In this document: piece by piece, positions 1 through 5,283 of the stretch | How positions within the stretch are numbered: position 1 is the stretch's first letter | Layout of the letters: the number at the start of each line of letters is the position of its first letter | NCBI GenBank assembly: GCA_035691665.1 | Contig: DASSIS010000024.1 | Span: 1 to 5,283, forward strand | Source of the DNA: DASUBN01 sp035691665 | GTDB taxonomy: Bacteria; Pseudomonadota; Gammaproteobacteria; Natronospirales; REEB76 | DNA length: 5,283 nt | Direction of reading: 5' to 3' | Translations under genes and position numbers: made by a program | The notes under the pieces: model-generated | What the model was told of the DNA's origin: nothing | Seen by the model: the letters and a program-made list of their open reading frames with translations, nothing else | The model's database searches: none

Positions 1-726
1 GCCCTGCAGCACCTGGGGCAGGAGCTGCAGGATGCCGAGCCGGCCCATGCCCTGGGCCACCACCACGTCGAAGAGCCCGTCGTCGATCTCCGCGTCCGGC
101 GCCATCACGAAGGCGCCGCCCTCCACCTTGCCGTTGTTCACCGTGAGCAGGGTGATGTCCGTGGTGAACTCCTCGCCGTCGTGGCGCACCTTCACCTTGG
201 GGCGGGAGTGCTTCAGGAGCAGGATCTTGGCGAGCGCCAAGCCGTAGACCGCGTTGCCCCTGAGCCAGCGGATGCCGTTGGCCTCCAGGGCCACCTGGGC
301 ATCGAAGCCGACCCCGAGGCCGTTCGCGAAGTAATAGTCGTTGCAGCGGCCCGCGTCCACGAAGCGGGTCTCGCCGCGGGCGATGCGCCAGCAGGCCTCG
401 CGCCAGTCGTTGCTGGGGGCGAGCATCTTGGCGAAGTCGTTGCCCGTGCCCACGGGGATCACCCCGAGCGGCGCGCCGCCGCCGGCCTTGAGCCAGCCGT
501 TCACCGCCTCGTGCACCGTGCCGTCGCCCCCGGCGGCGATCACCACCGGCGGCTTGTCCTTGAGCGCCGCCCGCAGCTTGGCTTCCACGTCGCCCTGGCC
601 CACGCTGTTCTGGATCCGCACCGGCACACCGAGTTCCGCGAGATAGCGGCCCACGGCGGGCCCGAGTTCGCGGCCGAGGCCGCGGCCGGCTTCGGGATTC
701 ACTACCAACACAGCGCGGGAAGTCAT
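1..726 (-). CDS. Diacylglycerol kinase family (YegS/BmrU-like) lipid kinase, 3' end outside window
   Basis: ATP-dependent lipid kinase of the DAGK catalytic family; such enzymes phosphorylate diacylglycerol or related lipids at the inner face of the membrane. Translation of the minus strand from an ATG at 726 gives 242 residues with no stop. The start MTSRAVLVVNPEAGRG matches the family N-terminus. The nucleotide-binding motif GGDGT lies at residues 66-70, followed by VHEAVNG, then GTGND at 93-97 and NGLGVGFDA in the middle. The C-terminal lobe begins with NNGKVEGGAF, APDAEIDDG and LFDV (about 198-222); these acidic residues are typical of the metal site in YegS/DgkB-type enzymes. Family members are about 290-310 residues, so some 50-65 residues are missing beyond position 1. 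A G-rich stretch (GGGG at 735-738, 8 nt from the ATG) may serve as ribosome binding site. The gene lies 76 bp downstream of the marR gene on the same strand and may be co-transcribed with it. The exact lipid substrate cannot be told from sequence. Confidence 0.93.
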   Translation of the reverse strand, partial: MTSRAVLVVNPEAGRGLGRELGPAVGRYLAELGVPVRIQNSVGQGDVEAKLRAALKDKPPVVIAAGGDGTVHEAVNGWLKAGGGAPLGVIPVGTGNDFAKMLAPSNDWREACWRIARGETRFVDAGRCNDYYFANGLGVGFDAQVALEANGIRWLRGNAVYGLALAKILLLKHSRPKVKVRHDGEEFTTDITLLTVNNGKVEGGAFVMAPDAEIDDGLFDVVVAQGMGRLGILQLLPQVLQG

Positions 727-802
727 GCAGCTAACCCCACCCCTGAGGAGCGGCTAGCTTACTGGATTCGAGCCGCCTGTCACGCGGCCTTGAGACGGGG
801 TC

Positions 803-1282
803 TTAGCGCTTGCGGCTCTTGTGATGTCCGTTGGAAGTGCCGTAGGAGTCCTCTTCCATCATGCTCGCCACGTTGGCGAGGGCGCGGCGAATCGCCGCCT
901 GCTCCTCGGCCGGCAGGCCCGTGAGCTTCGCGCTGAAGCGTTCCTGTATGGGGGAGGGGAGTTCCTGGGACATCTGCCGCCCGTGGGCGGTGAGCGAGAC
1001 CACCACCCGGCGCTTGTCTTCGGGGCGGCGCTCGCGGCTCACGAGCCCGCGCATCTCCAGCCGGTCGAGGATGCCGGTGAGCGTCGCGGGGCTCAAGGCC
1101 ACGGCGAGGGCGAGGGTGCCGGTGGTGAGGGATCCCTGCAGGGCGATCTCCCGCAGGCACAGCATCTGCGGTCCCGTGAGACCGTGGCTGTCCGAGAGCT
1201 GGCGGCTGTACACATCCATGGCGCGCATGATCCGGCGCAGGTCCATGAAGATGTCTTTCATCGGGTCGTAATCCATGAGCAT
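803..1282 (-). CDS. MarR-family winged-helix transcriptional regulator
   Basis: A 159-residue protein of usual MarR length. These proteins are dimers that bind palindromic DNA and usually release it on binding a small ligand or on oxidation. The N-terminal dimerisation helix spans about residues 8-33. HGLTGPQMLCLREIA (33-47) starts the winged helix domain, the recognition helix is around LSPATLTGILDRLE (63-76), and the wing carries RRPEDKRRVVVSLTAHG with the family DxR signature at D89/R91. The C-terminal helix (about 118-145) completes the dimer interface, and the tail is very basic (HHKSRKR). There is one cysteine (C42), so a two-cysteine redox switch within a subunit is not possible. The start is uncertain: ATG 1282 has GAGG 6 nt upstream, while ATG 1276 (residue 3) has GGAG 9 nt upstream. 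A promoter with an internal palindrome lies just upstream, suggesting autorepression. The signal sensed is unknown. Confidence 0.93.
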   Translation of the reverse strand: MLMDYDPMKDIFMDLRRIMRAMDVYSRQLSDSHGLTGPQMLCLREIALQGSLTTGTLALAVALSPATLTGILDRLEMRGLVSRERRPEDKRRVVVSLTAHGRQMSQELPSPIQERFSAKLTGLPAEEQAAIRRALANVASMMEEDSYGTSNGHHKSRKR

Positions 1283-1331
1283 GGTCTCCCTCTCTCTTTT
1301 ACGCCTCCGGGCCCTGCCCCGGATTCATCAT

Positions 1332-1353
1332 TATTATGTAATATAACATAATA
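1332..1353. promoter_or_regulatory. Near-perfect palindrome, predicted MarR operator
   Basis: TATTATGT (1332-1339) and its exact reverse complement ACATAATA (1346-1353) flank AATATA. Counting the centre, 10 of 11 base pairs in the 22-bp site are symmetric, the only mismatch being 1340/1345. The site covers the -10 box and most of the spacer of the predicted marR promoter, so a bound dimer would block RNA polymerase. MarR proteins typically bind A/T-rich palindromes of this size in their own promoter; assignment to this MarR is inferred from position. Confidence 0.65.
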
Positions 1354-1361
1354 TTATTCAA
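1333..1361 (-). promoter_or_regulatory. Predicted sigma-70 promoter of the marR gene
   Basis: Read on the minus strand, TTGAAT (1361-1356) is followed after exactly 17 nt by CATAAT (1338-1333). These match the -35 and -10 consensus at four of six and five of six bases. Transcription would begin near 1326, giving a leader of roughly 43 nt before the marR ATG. The A/T-rich setting stands out sharply from the surrounding GC-rich DNA. Seen in sequence; activity is inferred. Confidence 0.7.
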
Positions 1362-1426
1362 GTCCTAAATTAATTATTTCCTATACCCCCTGAAAGGCCG
1401 CCCCCCAAGGCCCCCTGTAAACCCGC

Positions 1427-1435
1427 TGTTAGAAT
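1427..1435 (+). promoter_or_regulatory. Predicted extended -10 promoter of the plsY-birA-coaX-SPOR operon
   Basis: TGTTAGAAT fits the extended -10 form (TG, one base, then TAGAAT, five of six to TATAAT). No good -35 is seen about 17 nt upstream, where the sequence is C-rich, as is common for extended -10 promoters. A start near 1442 would leave a leader of about 20 nt containing the plsY ribosome binding site. Inference from a short motif. Confidence 0.45.
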
Positions 1436-1450
1436 AGGTCCTTAAGCCCC

Positions 1451-1456
1451 AAGGAG
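1451..1456 (+). promoter_or_regulatory. Strong ribosome binding site of plsY
   Basis: AAGGAG lies 6 nt before the ATG at 1463. It is the best Shine-Dalgarno match in the operon and fixes the plsY start. The downstream genes of the operon have weaker sites and appear to rely on coupling. Confidence 0.8.
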
Positions 1457-1462
1457 CCCCCC

Positions 1463-2104
1463 ATGATCAGCCTCGGCATCCGCTGCCTCCTGGCCTATCT
1501 CCTGGGTTCCCTCATGGGCAGTCTCATCGTAGGCCGGGTCTACGGGGGGGTGGATATCCGCACCCAGGGCAGCGGCAACGCCGGGGCCACCAATGCCCTG
1601 CGCACCCAGAGCAAGCTCTTCGCCTTCCTGGTGCTCGTCATCGACCTCGGCAAGGGACTCGCGGCCGTGTACCTCGTCTCCCGCATGCCCATGCCCCTGC
1701 ATGGGGGAGAGGAGCCCTTGAGCCCCGCCTGGGCTGCGGCGCTCTGCGGCGCGCTCGCGGTGGTGGGCCACGTGTTCCCGGTGTTCTACGGTTTCCGGGG
1801 CGGCAAGGGCGCCGCCACCTTCCTGGGCGTGCTCGCCGCGCTCGCGCCCCGGGCCCTGGTGCCGGGCCTCTTGGTGTTCGCGCTCACCCTGGTGCTCTCG
1901 GGTTACGTGGGGCTCTCCACCGTGCTCGCCGTCTGGGCCGTGGCCCTGTTCCTGCTCATCGCCGAGGGGCCCGTCTCGCCCCAGTTCGCCTTCGGCGCCG
2001 CCATGGCGGTCTTCATCCTCTACACCCACCGCAGCAACATGCAGCGCCTCCTCGCCGGCACCGAGAACCGGTTCCACCGGGTGATGCTGCTGCGCAAACG
2101 CTGA
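1463..2104 (+). CDS. plsY: Glycerol-3-phosphate acyltransferase PlsY
   Basis: Integral inner-membrane enzyme that transfers the acyl group from acyl-phosphate to sn-glycerol-3-phosphate, giving lysophosphatidic acid, the first acylation in phospholipid synthesis with PlsX as partner. The 213-residue length is normal (about 200). Three conserved cytoplasmic motifs are visible. The first runs from GS at 15-16 to R25 and continues with GSGNAGATNALR (36-47). The second is GHVFPVFYGFRGGKGAAT (102-119). The third is HRSNMQRLLAGTE (189-201), which ends the last membrane segment. Hydrophobic segments at about 4-24, 52-73, 90-108, 121-146 and 150-185 fit a multi-pass topology. The loop at 75-89 (PMPLHGGEEPLSP) is slightly longer than usual. 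The start is supported by AAGGAG 6 nt upstream. It is first in the operon; its stop is 4 bp before birA. A run of seven G (1544-1550) lies in codons 28-30. Confidence 0.97.
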   Translation: MISLGIRCLLAYLLGSLMGSLIVGRVYGGVDIRTQGSGNAGATNALRTQSKLFAFLVLVIDLGKGLAAVYLVSRMPMPLHGGEEPLSPAWAAALCGALAVVGHVFPVFYGFRGGKGAATFLGVLAALAPRALVPGLLVFALTLVLSGYVGLSTVLAVWAVALFLLIAEGPVSPQFAFGAAMAVFILYTHRSNMQRLLAGTENRFHRVMLLRKR

Positions 2105-2108
2105 GCCC

Positions 2109-3092
2109 ATGAACACCCGCGCGGAAGACCGCAGTCATCTGCTGCTGCAAGTGCTGGCCGACGGCCATTTCCATTCCGGCGAGACCCTGGCCCACGCCAT
2201 GGGCGTGACCCGCGCCGCGGTGTGGAAGAAGGTGCACGCCCTCGAGAAGTTCGGCCTCTCCGTGTTCCGCGTCCCGGGCCGGGGCTACCGTCTCGCCGAT
2301 CCCCTGCAGCTCCTGGACAGCCCCAGCATCGCGGAGCATCTCAGCGCCAAGTGCCGGCTCAGGCTCAAGCACATCACCGTGCTCGACGTGGTGGATTCCA
2401 CCAACACCTGGCTCGCCGCTCGCCCGGGGGATCCTGCCGTGTGCTTCGCCGAGTTCCAGTCCGCGGGCCGGGGCCGTCATGGCCGCCGCTGGGTCTCGCC
2501 CTTCGGCTCCAACCTCTACATGTCCTTGGGCTGGAGCTTCGCGGAGTGGCCCCAGGGTTTCACCGCGCTCGGCATGGTGGCCGCCATCGCCGCCGTGCGG
2601 GCGCTTAAGCAGCTCGGCGTCGAAGGCGTGGGCATCAAGTGGCCCAACGATCTCGTGGCCGTCGGCAAGAAGCTCGCCGGTGTGCTCGTGGATATCCAGG
2701 GCGAACCGCCCCGGACCACCCGCGCCATCGTCGGCGTGGGGCTCAACGTGCGCATGCCCGCCGAGGCAGCGCAGGACATCGACCAACCCTGGATGGATCT
2801 CGCCCGGCTCACCGACGGCAAGCCGCCGGAGCGCAACCGGCTCGCCGCCGCCCTCATCGAGTCCCTCGTGTCCTCCCTGGAGGAGTTCGAGGCTGAAGGG
2901 TTCGCGGCCTTCAGCGCCGACTGGCAGGCCCTCGACCTCGTGGCCGGCCATGCCGTGGCGCTCCATTCCCATGACCAGACCGTCACCGGCGTCGCCGCCG
3001 GGGTGGACGAGCAGGGCGCCTTGCTCTTGCGCACCGCCCAGGGCATCAAGCGCTACGTCTCCGGCGACGTCTCCTTGAGGATGGCCACGTGA
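2109..3092 (+). CDS. birA: Biotin-protein ligase / biotin operon repressor BirA
   Basis: Bifunctional cytosolic protein that makes biotinyl-5'-AMP and attaches biotin to the carrier protein of acetyl-CoA carboxylase. Forms with the N-terminal DNA-binding domain also repress biotin synthesis genes. The 327 residues show three domains. The first is an HTH_11 helix-turn-helix (about 9-64, with SGETLAHAMGVTRAAVWKKV and PGRGYRL). The second is a catalytic domain with DVVDSTNTW (93-101), the adenylate-binding loop GRGRHGRRW (120-128), KWPNDL (177-182), GKKLAGVLVD (186-195, K188 aligning with the key lysine) and GVGLNV (209-214). The third is the C-terminal SH3-like domain (about 275-325). All expected active-site residues are present. 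The ATG is 4 bp after the plsY stop with only a poor ribosome binding site, so translation is probably coupled. No biotin biosynthesis gene is in the window, so the regulator role is inferred from the domain. Confidence 0.97.
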   Translation: MNTRAEDRSHLLLQVLADGHFHSGETLAHAMGVTRAAVWKKVHALEKFGLSVFRVPGRGYRLADPLQLLDSPSIAEHLSAKCRLRLKHITVLDVVDSTNTWLAARPGDPAVCFAEFQSAGRGRHGRRWVSPFGSNLYMSLGWSFAEWPQGFTALGMVAAIAAVRALKQLGVEGVGIKWPNDLVAVGKKLAGVLVDIQGEPPRTTRAIVGVGLNVRMPAEAAQDIDQPWMDLARLTDGKPPERNRLAAALIESLVSSLEEFEAEGFAAFSADWQALDLVAGHAVALHSHDQTVTGVAAGVDEQGALLLRTAQGIKRYVSGDVSLRMAT

Positions 3093-3829
3093 CCCTCCTG
3101 CTCGACATCGGCAACACCCGCATCAAATGGACCCGCCTCGAGGGCGGCAGGCTCGGGCCCTTGCAGGCCGCTTCCCATGTGGAGGAAGACTTAGGGGGAG
3201 TGCTGCAGCGGGTGTTCGACGGCCCCAAGCCTGAGCGCGTGCTGGCCTCCAATGTGGCCGGTCCCCTGATCGCCTCCGCCCTGGTGGAGCTCTGTACCGA
3301 GCGTTTCCGCCTGCGGCCCGAGTTCCTCATCCCAGCGCCCGAGGCCCACGGCGTCGTGAACGGCTACGTCGATCCCGCGCGCCTGGGGGCGGACCGCTGG
3401 GCCGCCGTCATCGGCGCCTTCCACCGCTTCGGCGGGCCTGCCTGCGTGATAGATGCGGGCACCGCCATCACCGTGGATGCGGTCACGAAAGAGGGCCGGC
3501 ATCTCGGCGGCCTGATCGCCCCCGGCCCCCAGACCATGCGCCGGGCCCTAGCGGGCGCCACCGCCGCACTCCGGGACAACGGCGAGGGCGAGTTCGCGCT
3601 CCTCTGCCGCGACACCCGCTCCGCCATCGGCAGCGGGGGCTGGCACACCGCCGCCGGCTTCCTGGAGCGCATCCATCAGCTGGTGGGCAAGGAACTCGGC
3701 AAGGGCACCCGCTTCCTGCTCACGGGCGGCGACGCCGAAAGGCTCGACGAACTCCTGCCGGGCCGCTACACCCTCTGCCCTGATCTCGTGCTCCAGGGCT
3801 TGGCCGTGGTCGCGGGGGCGAAGCCGTGA
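3089..3829 (+). CDS. coaX: Type III pantothenate kinase CoaX
   Basis: Cytosolic enzyme that phosphorylates pantothenate with ATP, the first step of CoA synthesis; the type III form is not feedback-inhibited by CoA. The 246-residue length is typical. ASKHA-fold motifs are clear: DIGNTRIKW (6-14, phosphate loop 1), NGYVDPARLGADRWAAVIGA (91-110) with the catalytic aspartate D102, DAGTAITVD (122-130, phosphate loop 2), GGLIAPG (140-146) and TGGDAERL (212-219, adenosine side). The start is GTG at 3089, overlapping the birA stop in GTGA. It is supported by GAGG 9 nt upstream and by DIGNT beginning at residue 6, as in homologues. Many gammaproteobacteria carry birA next to coaX; in E. coli the neighbour of birA is the unrelated type I enzyme coaA, so the position is functionally conserved. 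Confidence 0.96.
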   Translation: MTLLLDIGNTRIKWTRLEGGRLGPLQAASHVEEDLGGVLQRVFDGPKPERVLASNVAGPLIASALVELCTERFRLRPEFLIPAPEAHGVVNGYVDPARLGADRWAAVIGAFHRFGGPACVIDAGTAITVDAVTKEGRHLGGLIAPGPQTMRRALAGATAALRDNGEGEFALLCRDTRSAIGSGGWHTAAGFLERIHQLVGKELGKGTRFLLTGGDAERLDELLPGRYTLCPDLVLQGLAVVAGAKP

Positions 3830-4542
3830 AGCGCGCGCTGCTCCTCATCCTCATCCTGGCGAACTTCGGGTTCCTGGCCTGGCACCGTTGGTACAGCGCC
3901 CCCGAGACCGCGGCCCTCACGCCCGCGCCGCCGCTCACCGGCAAGCCCCTGGAACTCGCTTCCGAATTGAGTCCCGCCGAGCGCAAGGCGTTCGGCACTG
4001 CGGCGCCCGCGGCCGCCACCGCCGCACCCGTGGCCGCGGCTCCGGCCGGTACCGGCACCGCTGCGGCCTCGGCTTTCGCCTGCGCGTCCTACGGTCCCTT
4101 CCCCAGCGACGACGCCCTGCAGCAAGCCATCGGGCGCCTGAAGCCTTTAGGGATAGAAGCCACCTCCCACCTCGTGGCCGGCAAGGCCAAGCTCGGTTAC
4201 TGGGTGTATCTGCCGCCCTTCGCCTCCAAGCGCGAGGCCGACGGCGCCGCGGCGCTCCTGAAGAGGCGCGGCGTGAAAGACATCTACGTGGTCACCGACG
4301 AAGCCAATCGCAACGCCATCTCCCTCGGCGTCTTCAGCGAGAAGCGATATGCCCAGGACCGGCAGAAGGAGATGCGCAAGCAGGGTTACCACGCGCTCCT
4401 GGCGGAGCGCTTCCGGGATGAGCCGCATTATTGGCTGGATGCGAAAGGTTTGGCAGGCGCCCTGCCTCAAGCGACGGTCTTCAGCGACTTGGGAGAAGAA
4501 GATAATCCCATCGGTAAAGCGATGGGTACGTGTTCGGGGTGA
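3826..4542 (+). CDS. Membrane-anchored SPOR-like domain protein
   Basis: A 238-residue protein with an uncleaved-looking N-terminal anchor: MKR followed by a hydrophobic segment (4-19), then a periplasmic part. Residues 25-83 form a Pro/Ala-rich linker with low complexity at 57-83. A SPOR-like region follows (about 86-196), built from three similar strand-helix units: CASYGPFPSDDALQQAIGRL (86-105), GYWVYLPPFASKREADGAAA (124-143) and NAISLGVFSEKRYAQDRQKE (163-182). That is roughly one and a half SPOR repeats. SPOR domains bind peptidoglycan stripped of stem peptides at division sites; whether this divergent copy does so is unknown. The start is GTG in a GTGA overlap with the coaX stop, with only a G-rich stretch as ribosome binding site, suggesting coupling. 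From memory, pseudomonads also have a SPOR-type gene after birA-coaX. The last 30 residues look poorly conserved. It is the last gene of the operon. Confidence 0.85.
   Translation: MKRALLLILILANFGFLAWHRWYSAPETAALTPAPPLTGKPLELASELSPAERKAFGTAAPAAATAAPVAAAPAGTGTAAASAFACASYGPFPSDDALQQAIGRLKPLGIEATSHLVAGKAKLGYWVYLPPFASKREADGAAALLKRRGVKDIYVVTDEANRNAISLGVFSEKRYAQDRQKEMRKQGYHALLAERFRDEPHYWLDAKGLAGALPQATVFSDLGEEDNPIGKAMGTCSG
4507..4526 (-). terminator. Hairpin at the convergent gene ends, possible terminator for the minus-strand gene
   Basis: CCCATCG (4507-4513) pairs perfectly with CGATGGG (4520-4526) around a 6-nt loop. It lies inside the last codons of the SPOR gene and about 80 nt beyond the stop of the opposing gene. 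Read on the minus strand it is followed by ATTATCTTCTTC, a moderately T-rich tail; on the plus strand no T run follows. A weak terminator for the minus strand is possible. Confidence 0.25.
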
Positions 4543-4604
4543 AAACTGATCTTGGGGAGCGTCTGCTTTCGGCCAAGAACAGGCCTCCGTAGCACTTGGC
4601 TCCG
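4543..4604. other. Short convergent intergenic gap
   Basis: The 62 bp between the facing stops of the SPOR gene and the DUF11 gene contain only a weak inverted repeat, GCCAAG (4572-4577) with CTTGGC (4595-4600), loop 17 nt, without a T tract. No tRNA or elongation factor gene is seen here, although such genes follow birA-coaX in pseudomonads. Confidence 0.5.
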
Positions 4605-5283
4605 TTAAATCTGCTCCATCGCTTGTACCTTGACCCTTTTCGTCCGCACCGCCAGCAGTCCCACCAGCAAGCCCAACGTCCAGAAGTCTACGTCGCCGCC
4701 GCCTGAACCTGAGGGTGGTGTGCTCCCGCCGCCACCCGAATTGGAGGGCGTGCTGACGTTGATGCTCGCACTGGCGGAGTCGTTGCCGCTCACTGGGTCC
4801 GGCTGGTTGCTGGAGATGCTGGCATGGGACTTCAGTGTGCCGGTGCTGCTTGCTAGGGTCATCACGGAAGGTTGCCAAGTCTCCCCCGGCACCAGGCTTG
4901 CCAGTTTGCAGGTCACCGTAGAGCCCACGTGGGTGCATGTGCCGTTCGCTGCGTCCGAGCTGACATAGCTCAGGCCCGAGGCCAGCGTGATGGTGAGGAC
5001 AACATTGTTCGCGGTCACGACGCTGTCAGTGTTGGTCGCCGTGAGTTCGAGCGCTACCTGCCGGCCTGTGATCACTGAACTCTGGCCTGCCTCCATGGTC
5101 AGCGCCAGGTCGACAGGCGACTGGTACACGTAAACTTCGCCGGCATCCGGTGTGCCGTTCACAGTTTGTTGGATGGCGGATGCGAGGAAGGTTTCGCCAT
5201 CCCCGGATATTGCGCCGGCATAAGAGAAAAGGTCGCTCGCTGCGGCCGTGGGATCGTCGAACTCCTTCAACTTGCTCCAACTG
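4605..5283 (-). CDS. Secreted FG-GAP/DUF11 protein with C-terminal sorting-type tail, N-terminus outside window
   Basis: The last 225 residues of a larger exported protein, open to the window edge. Numbering from the edge, residues 1-54 (WSKLKEFDDP, then SYAGAISGDGETFLASA and DAGEVYVYQ) resemble one blade of an FG-GAP-type beta-propeller, so more blades probably lie upstream. Residues 56-177 form a DUF11 domain: VDLALTMEA at the start, TNTDSV, GLSYVSSDAANGTC, the paired cysteines C116 and C125, LVPGE, and the closing DPVSGNDSASASINV. A Gly/Ser/Pro linker (178-196) leads to a hydrophobic segment (DFWTLGLLVGLLAV, 199-212) and a basic RTKR. This layout matches GlyGly-CTERM-like surface-sorting tails, although nine residues (VKVQAMEQI) follow the basic group, which is longer than usual. 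The gene ends at TAA 4607-4605 and faces the operon. Its lower GC content suggests a different history. A surface or secreted structural role is likely; the specific function is unknown. Confidence 0.83.
   Translation of the reverse strand, partial: SWSKLKEFDDPTAAASDLFSYAGAISGDGETFLASAIQQTVNGTPDAGEVYVYQSPVDLALTMEAGQSSVITGRQVALELTATNTDSVVTANNVVLTITLASGLSYVSSDAANGTCTHVGSTVTCKLASLVPGETWQPSVMTLASSTGTLKSHASISSNQPDPVSGNDSASASINVSTPSNSGGGGSTPPSGSGGGDVDFWTLGLLVGLLAVRTKRVKVQAMEQI

Noticed and set aside
750..776. Inverted repeat GCGGCT / AGCCGC between marR and the kinase gene as a terminator
   Set aside because: Only 6 bp of stem with a 15-nt loop and no T tract on either strand; it probably arises by chance in GC-rich DNA.
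181..924. Plus-strand open frames across 32-924
   Set aside because: They lie opposite the lipid kinase and marR genes, both of which show clear family motifs on the minus strand.
1366..1380. A second A/T-rich palindrome (AATTAATT, 1368-1375) as another regulator site or a plus-strand promoter
   Set aside because: Eight-base symmetry in A/T-rich sequence is easily accidental, it shares no half site with the main palindrome, and no well-spaced -35/-10 pair faces plsY here.
1415..1445. A BirA operator: CTGTAAACC (1415-1423) resembles the left half of the bio operator TTGTAAACC
   Set aside because: The right half at the expected spacing does not match; the nearest candidate, GGTCCTTAA at 1437-1445, matches only about five of nine bases at the wrong spacing.
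1442..2116. A long open frame antisense to plsY
   Set aside because: It is a Gly/His/Glu-rich shadow frame caused by GC-rich codon use on the other strand; plsY has all family motifs and a strong ribosome binding site.
2013..2972. A 319-codon open frame antisense to birA
   Set aside because: Composition is typical of a reverse-strand shadow, no domain is recognisable, and it overlaps a fully conserved birA.
4543..4604. tRNA genes expected after the birA-coaX-SPOR cluster by analogy with pseudomonads
   Set aside because: The gap is only 62 bp and no cloverleaf or T-loop sequence is present.

Overview
This window looks like ordinary chromosome from a high-GC gammaproteobacterium. That placement is an inference from strong G/C bias in the reading frames, Shine-Dalgarno sites, a proteobacterial birA-coaX-SPOR gene order and a secreted DUF11/C-terminal-tail protein. 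No species can be named from sequence alone.

Layout: positions 1-726 hold a minus-strand diacylglycerol-kinase-family lipid kinase, cut off at the window start. Upstream of it on the same strand is a MarR-family regulator (803-1282). A divergent intergenic region (1283-1462) follows. It contains an A/T-rich island with a near-perfect 22-bp palindrome lying inside a well-formed promoter for the marR gene, and further right an extended -10 element and a strong ribosome binding site for the plus-strand operon. That operon is plsY (1463-2104), birA (2109-3092), coaX (3089-3829) and a membrane-anchored SPOR-like protein (3826-4542). The genes are separated by 4 bp or overlap by 4 bp at GTGA, so they are almost certainly co-transcribed and translationally coupled. 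Facing the operon from the right end is a minus-strand gene (4605 to beyond 5283), cut off at its N-terminus. It encodes the last FG-GAP-like blade, a DUF11 domain, a Gly/Ser/Pro linker and a hydrophobic-plus-basic sorting tail. Its base composition is visibly less GC-rich than its neighbours.

How they fit together: BirA biotinylates the acetyl-CoA carboxylase carrier protein, CoaX makes the first committed intermediate of CoA (and so of the acyl carrier protein arm), and PlsY puts the first acyl chain on glycerol-3-phosphate. The divergent lipid kinase also acts on membrane lipids or related molecules. The core therefore has a fatty acid/phospholipid supply theme, although this is inference. 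The clearest regulatory signal is the predicted MarR self-repression site. I did not find a novel defence, mobile or RNA-based system, and no tRNA, rRNA, CRISPR, IS or phage feature was seen.
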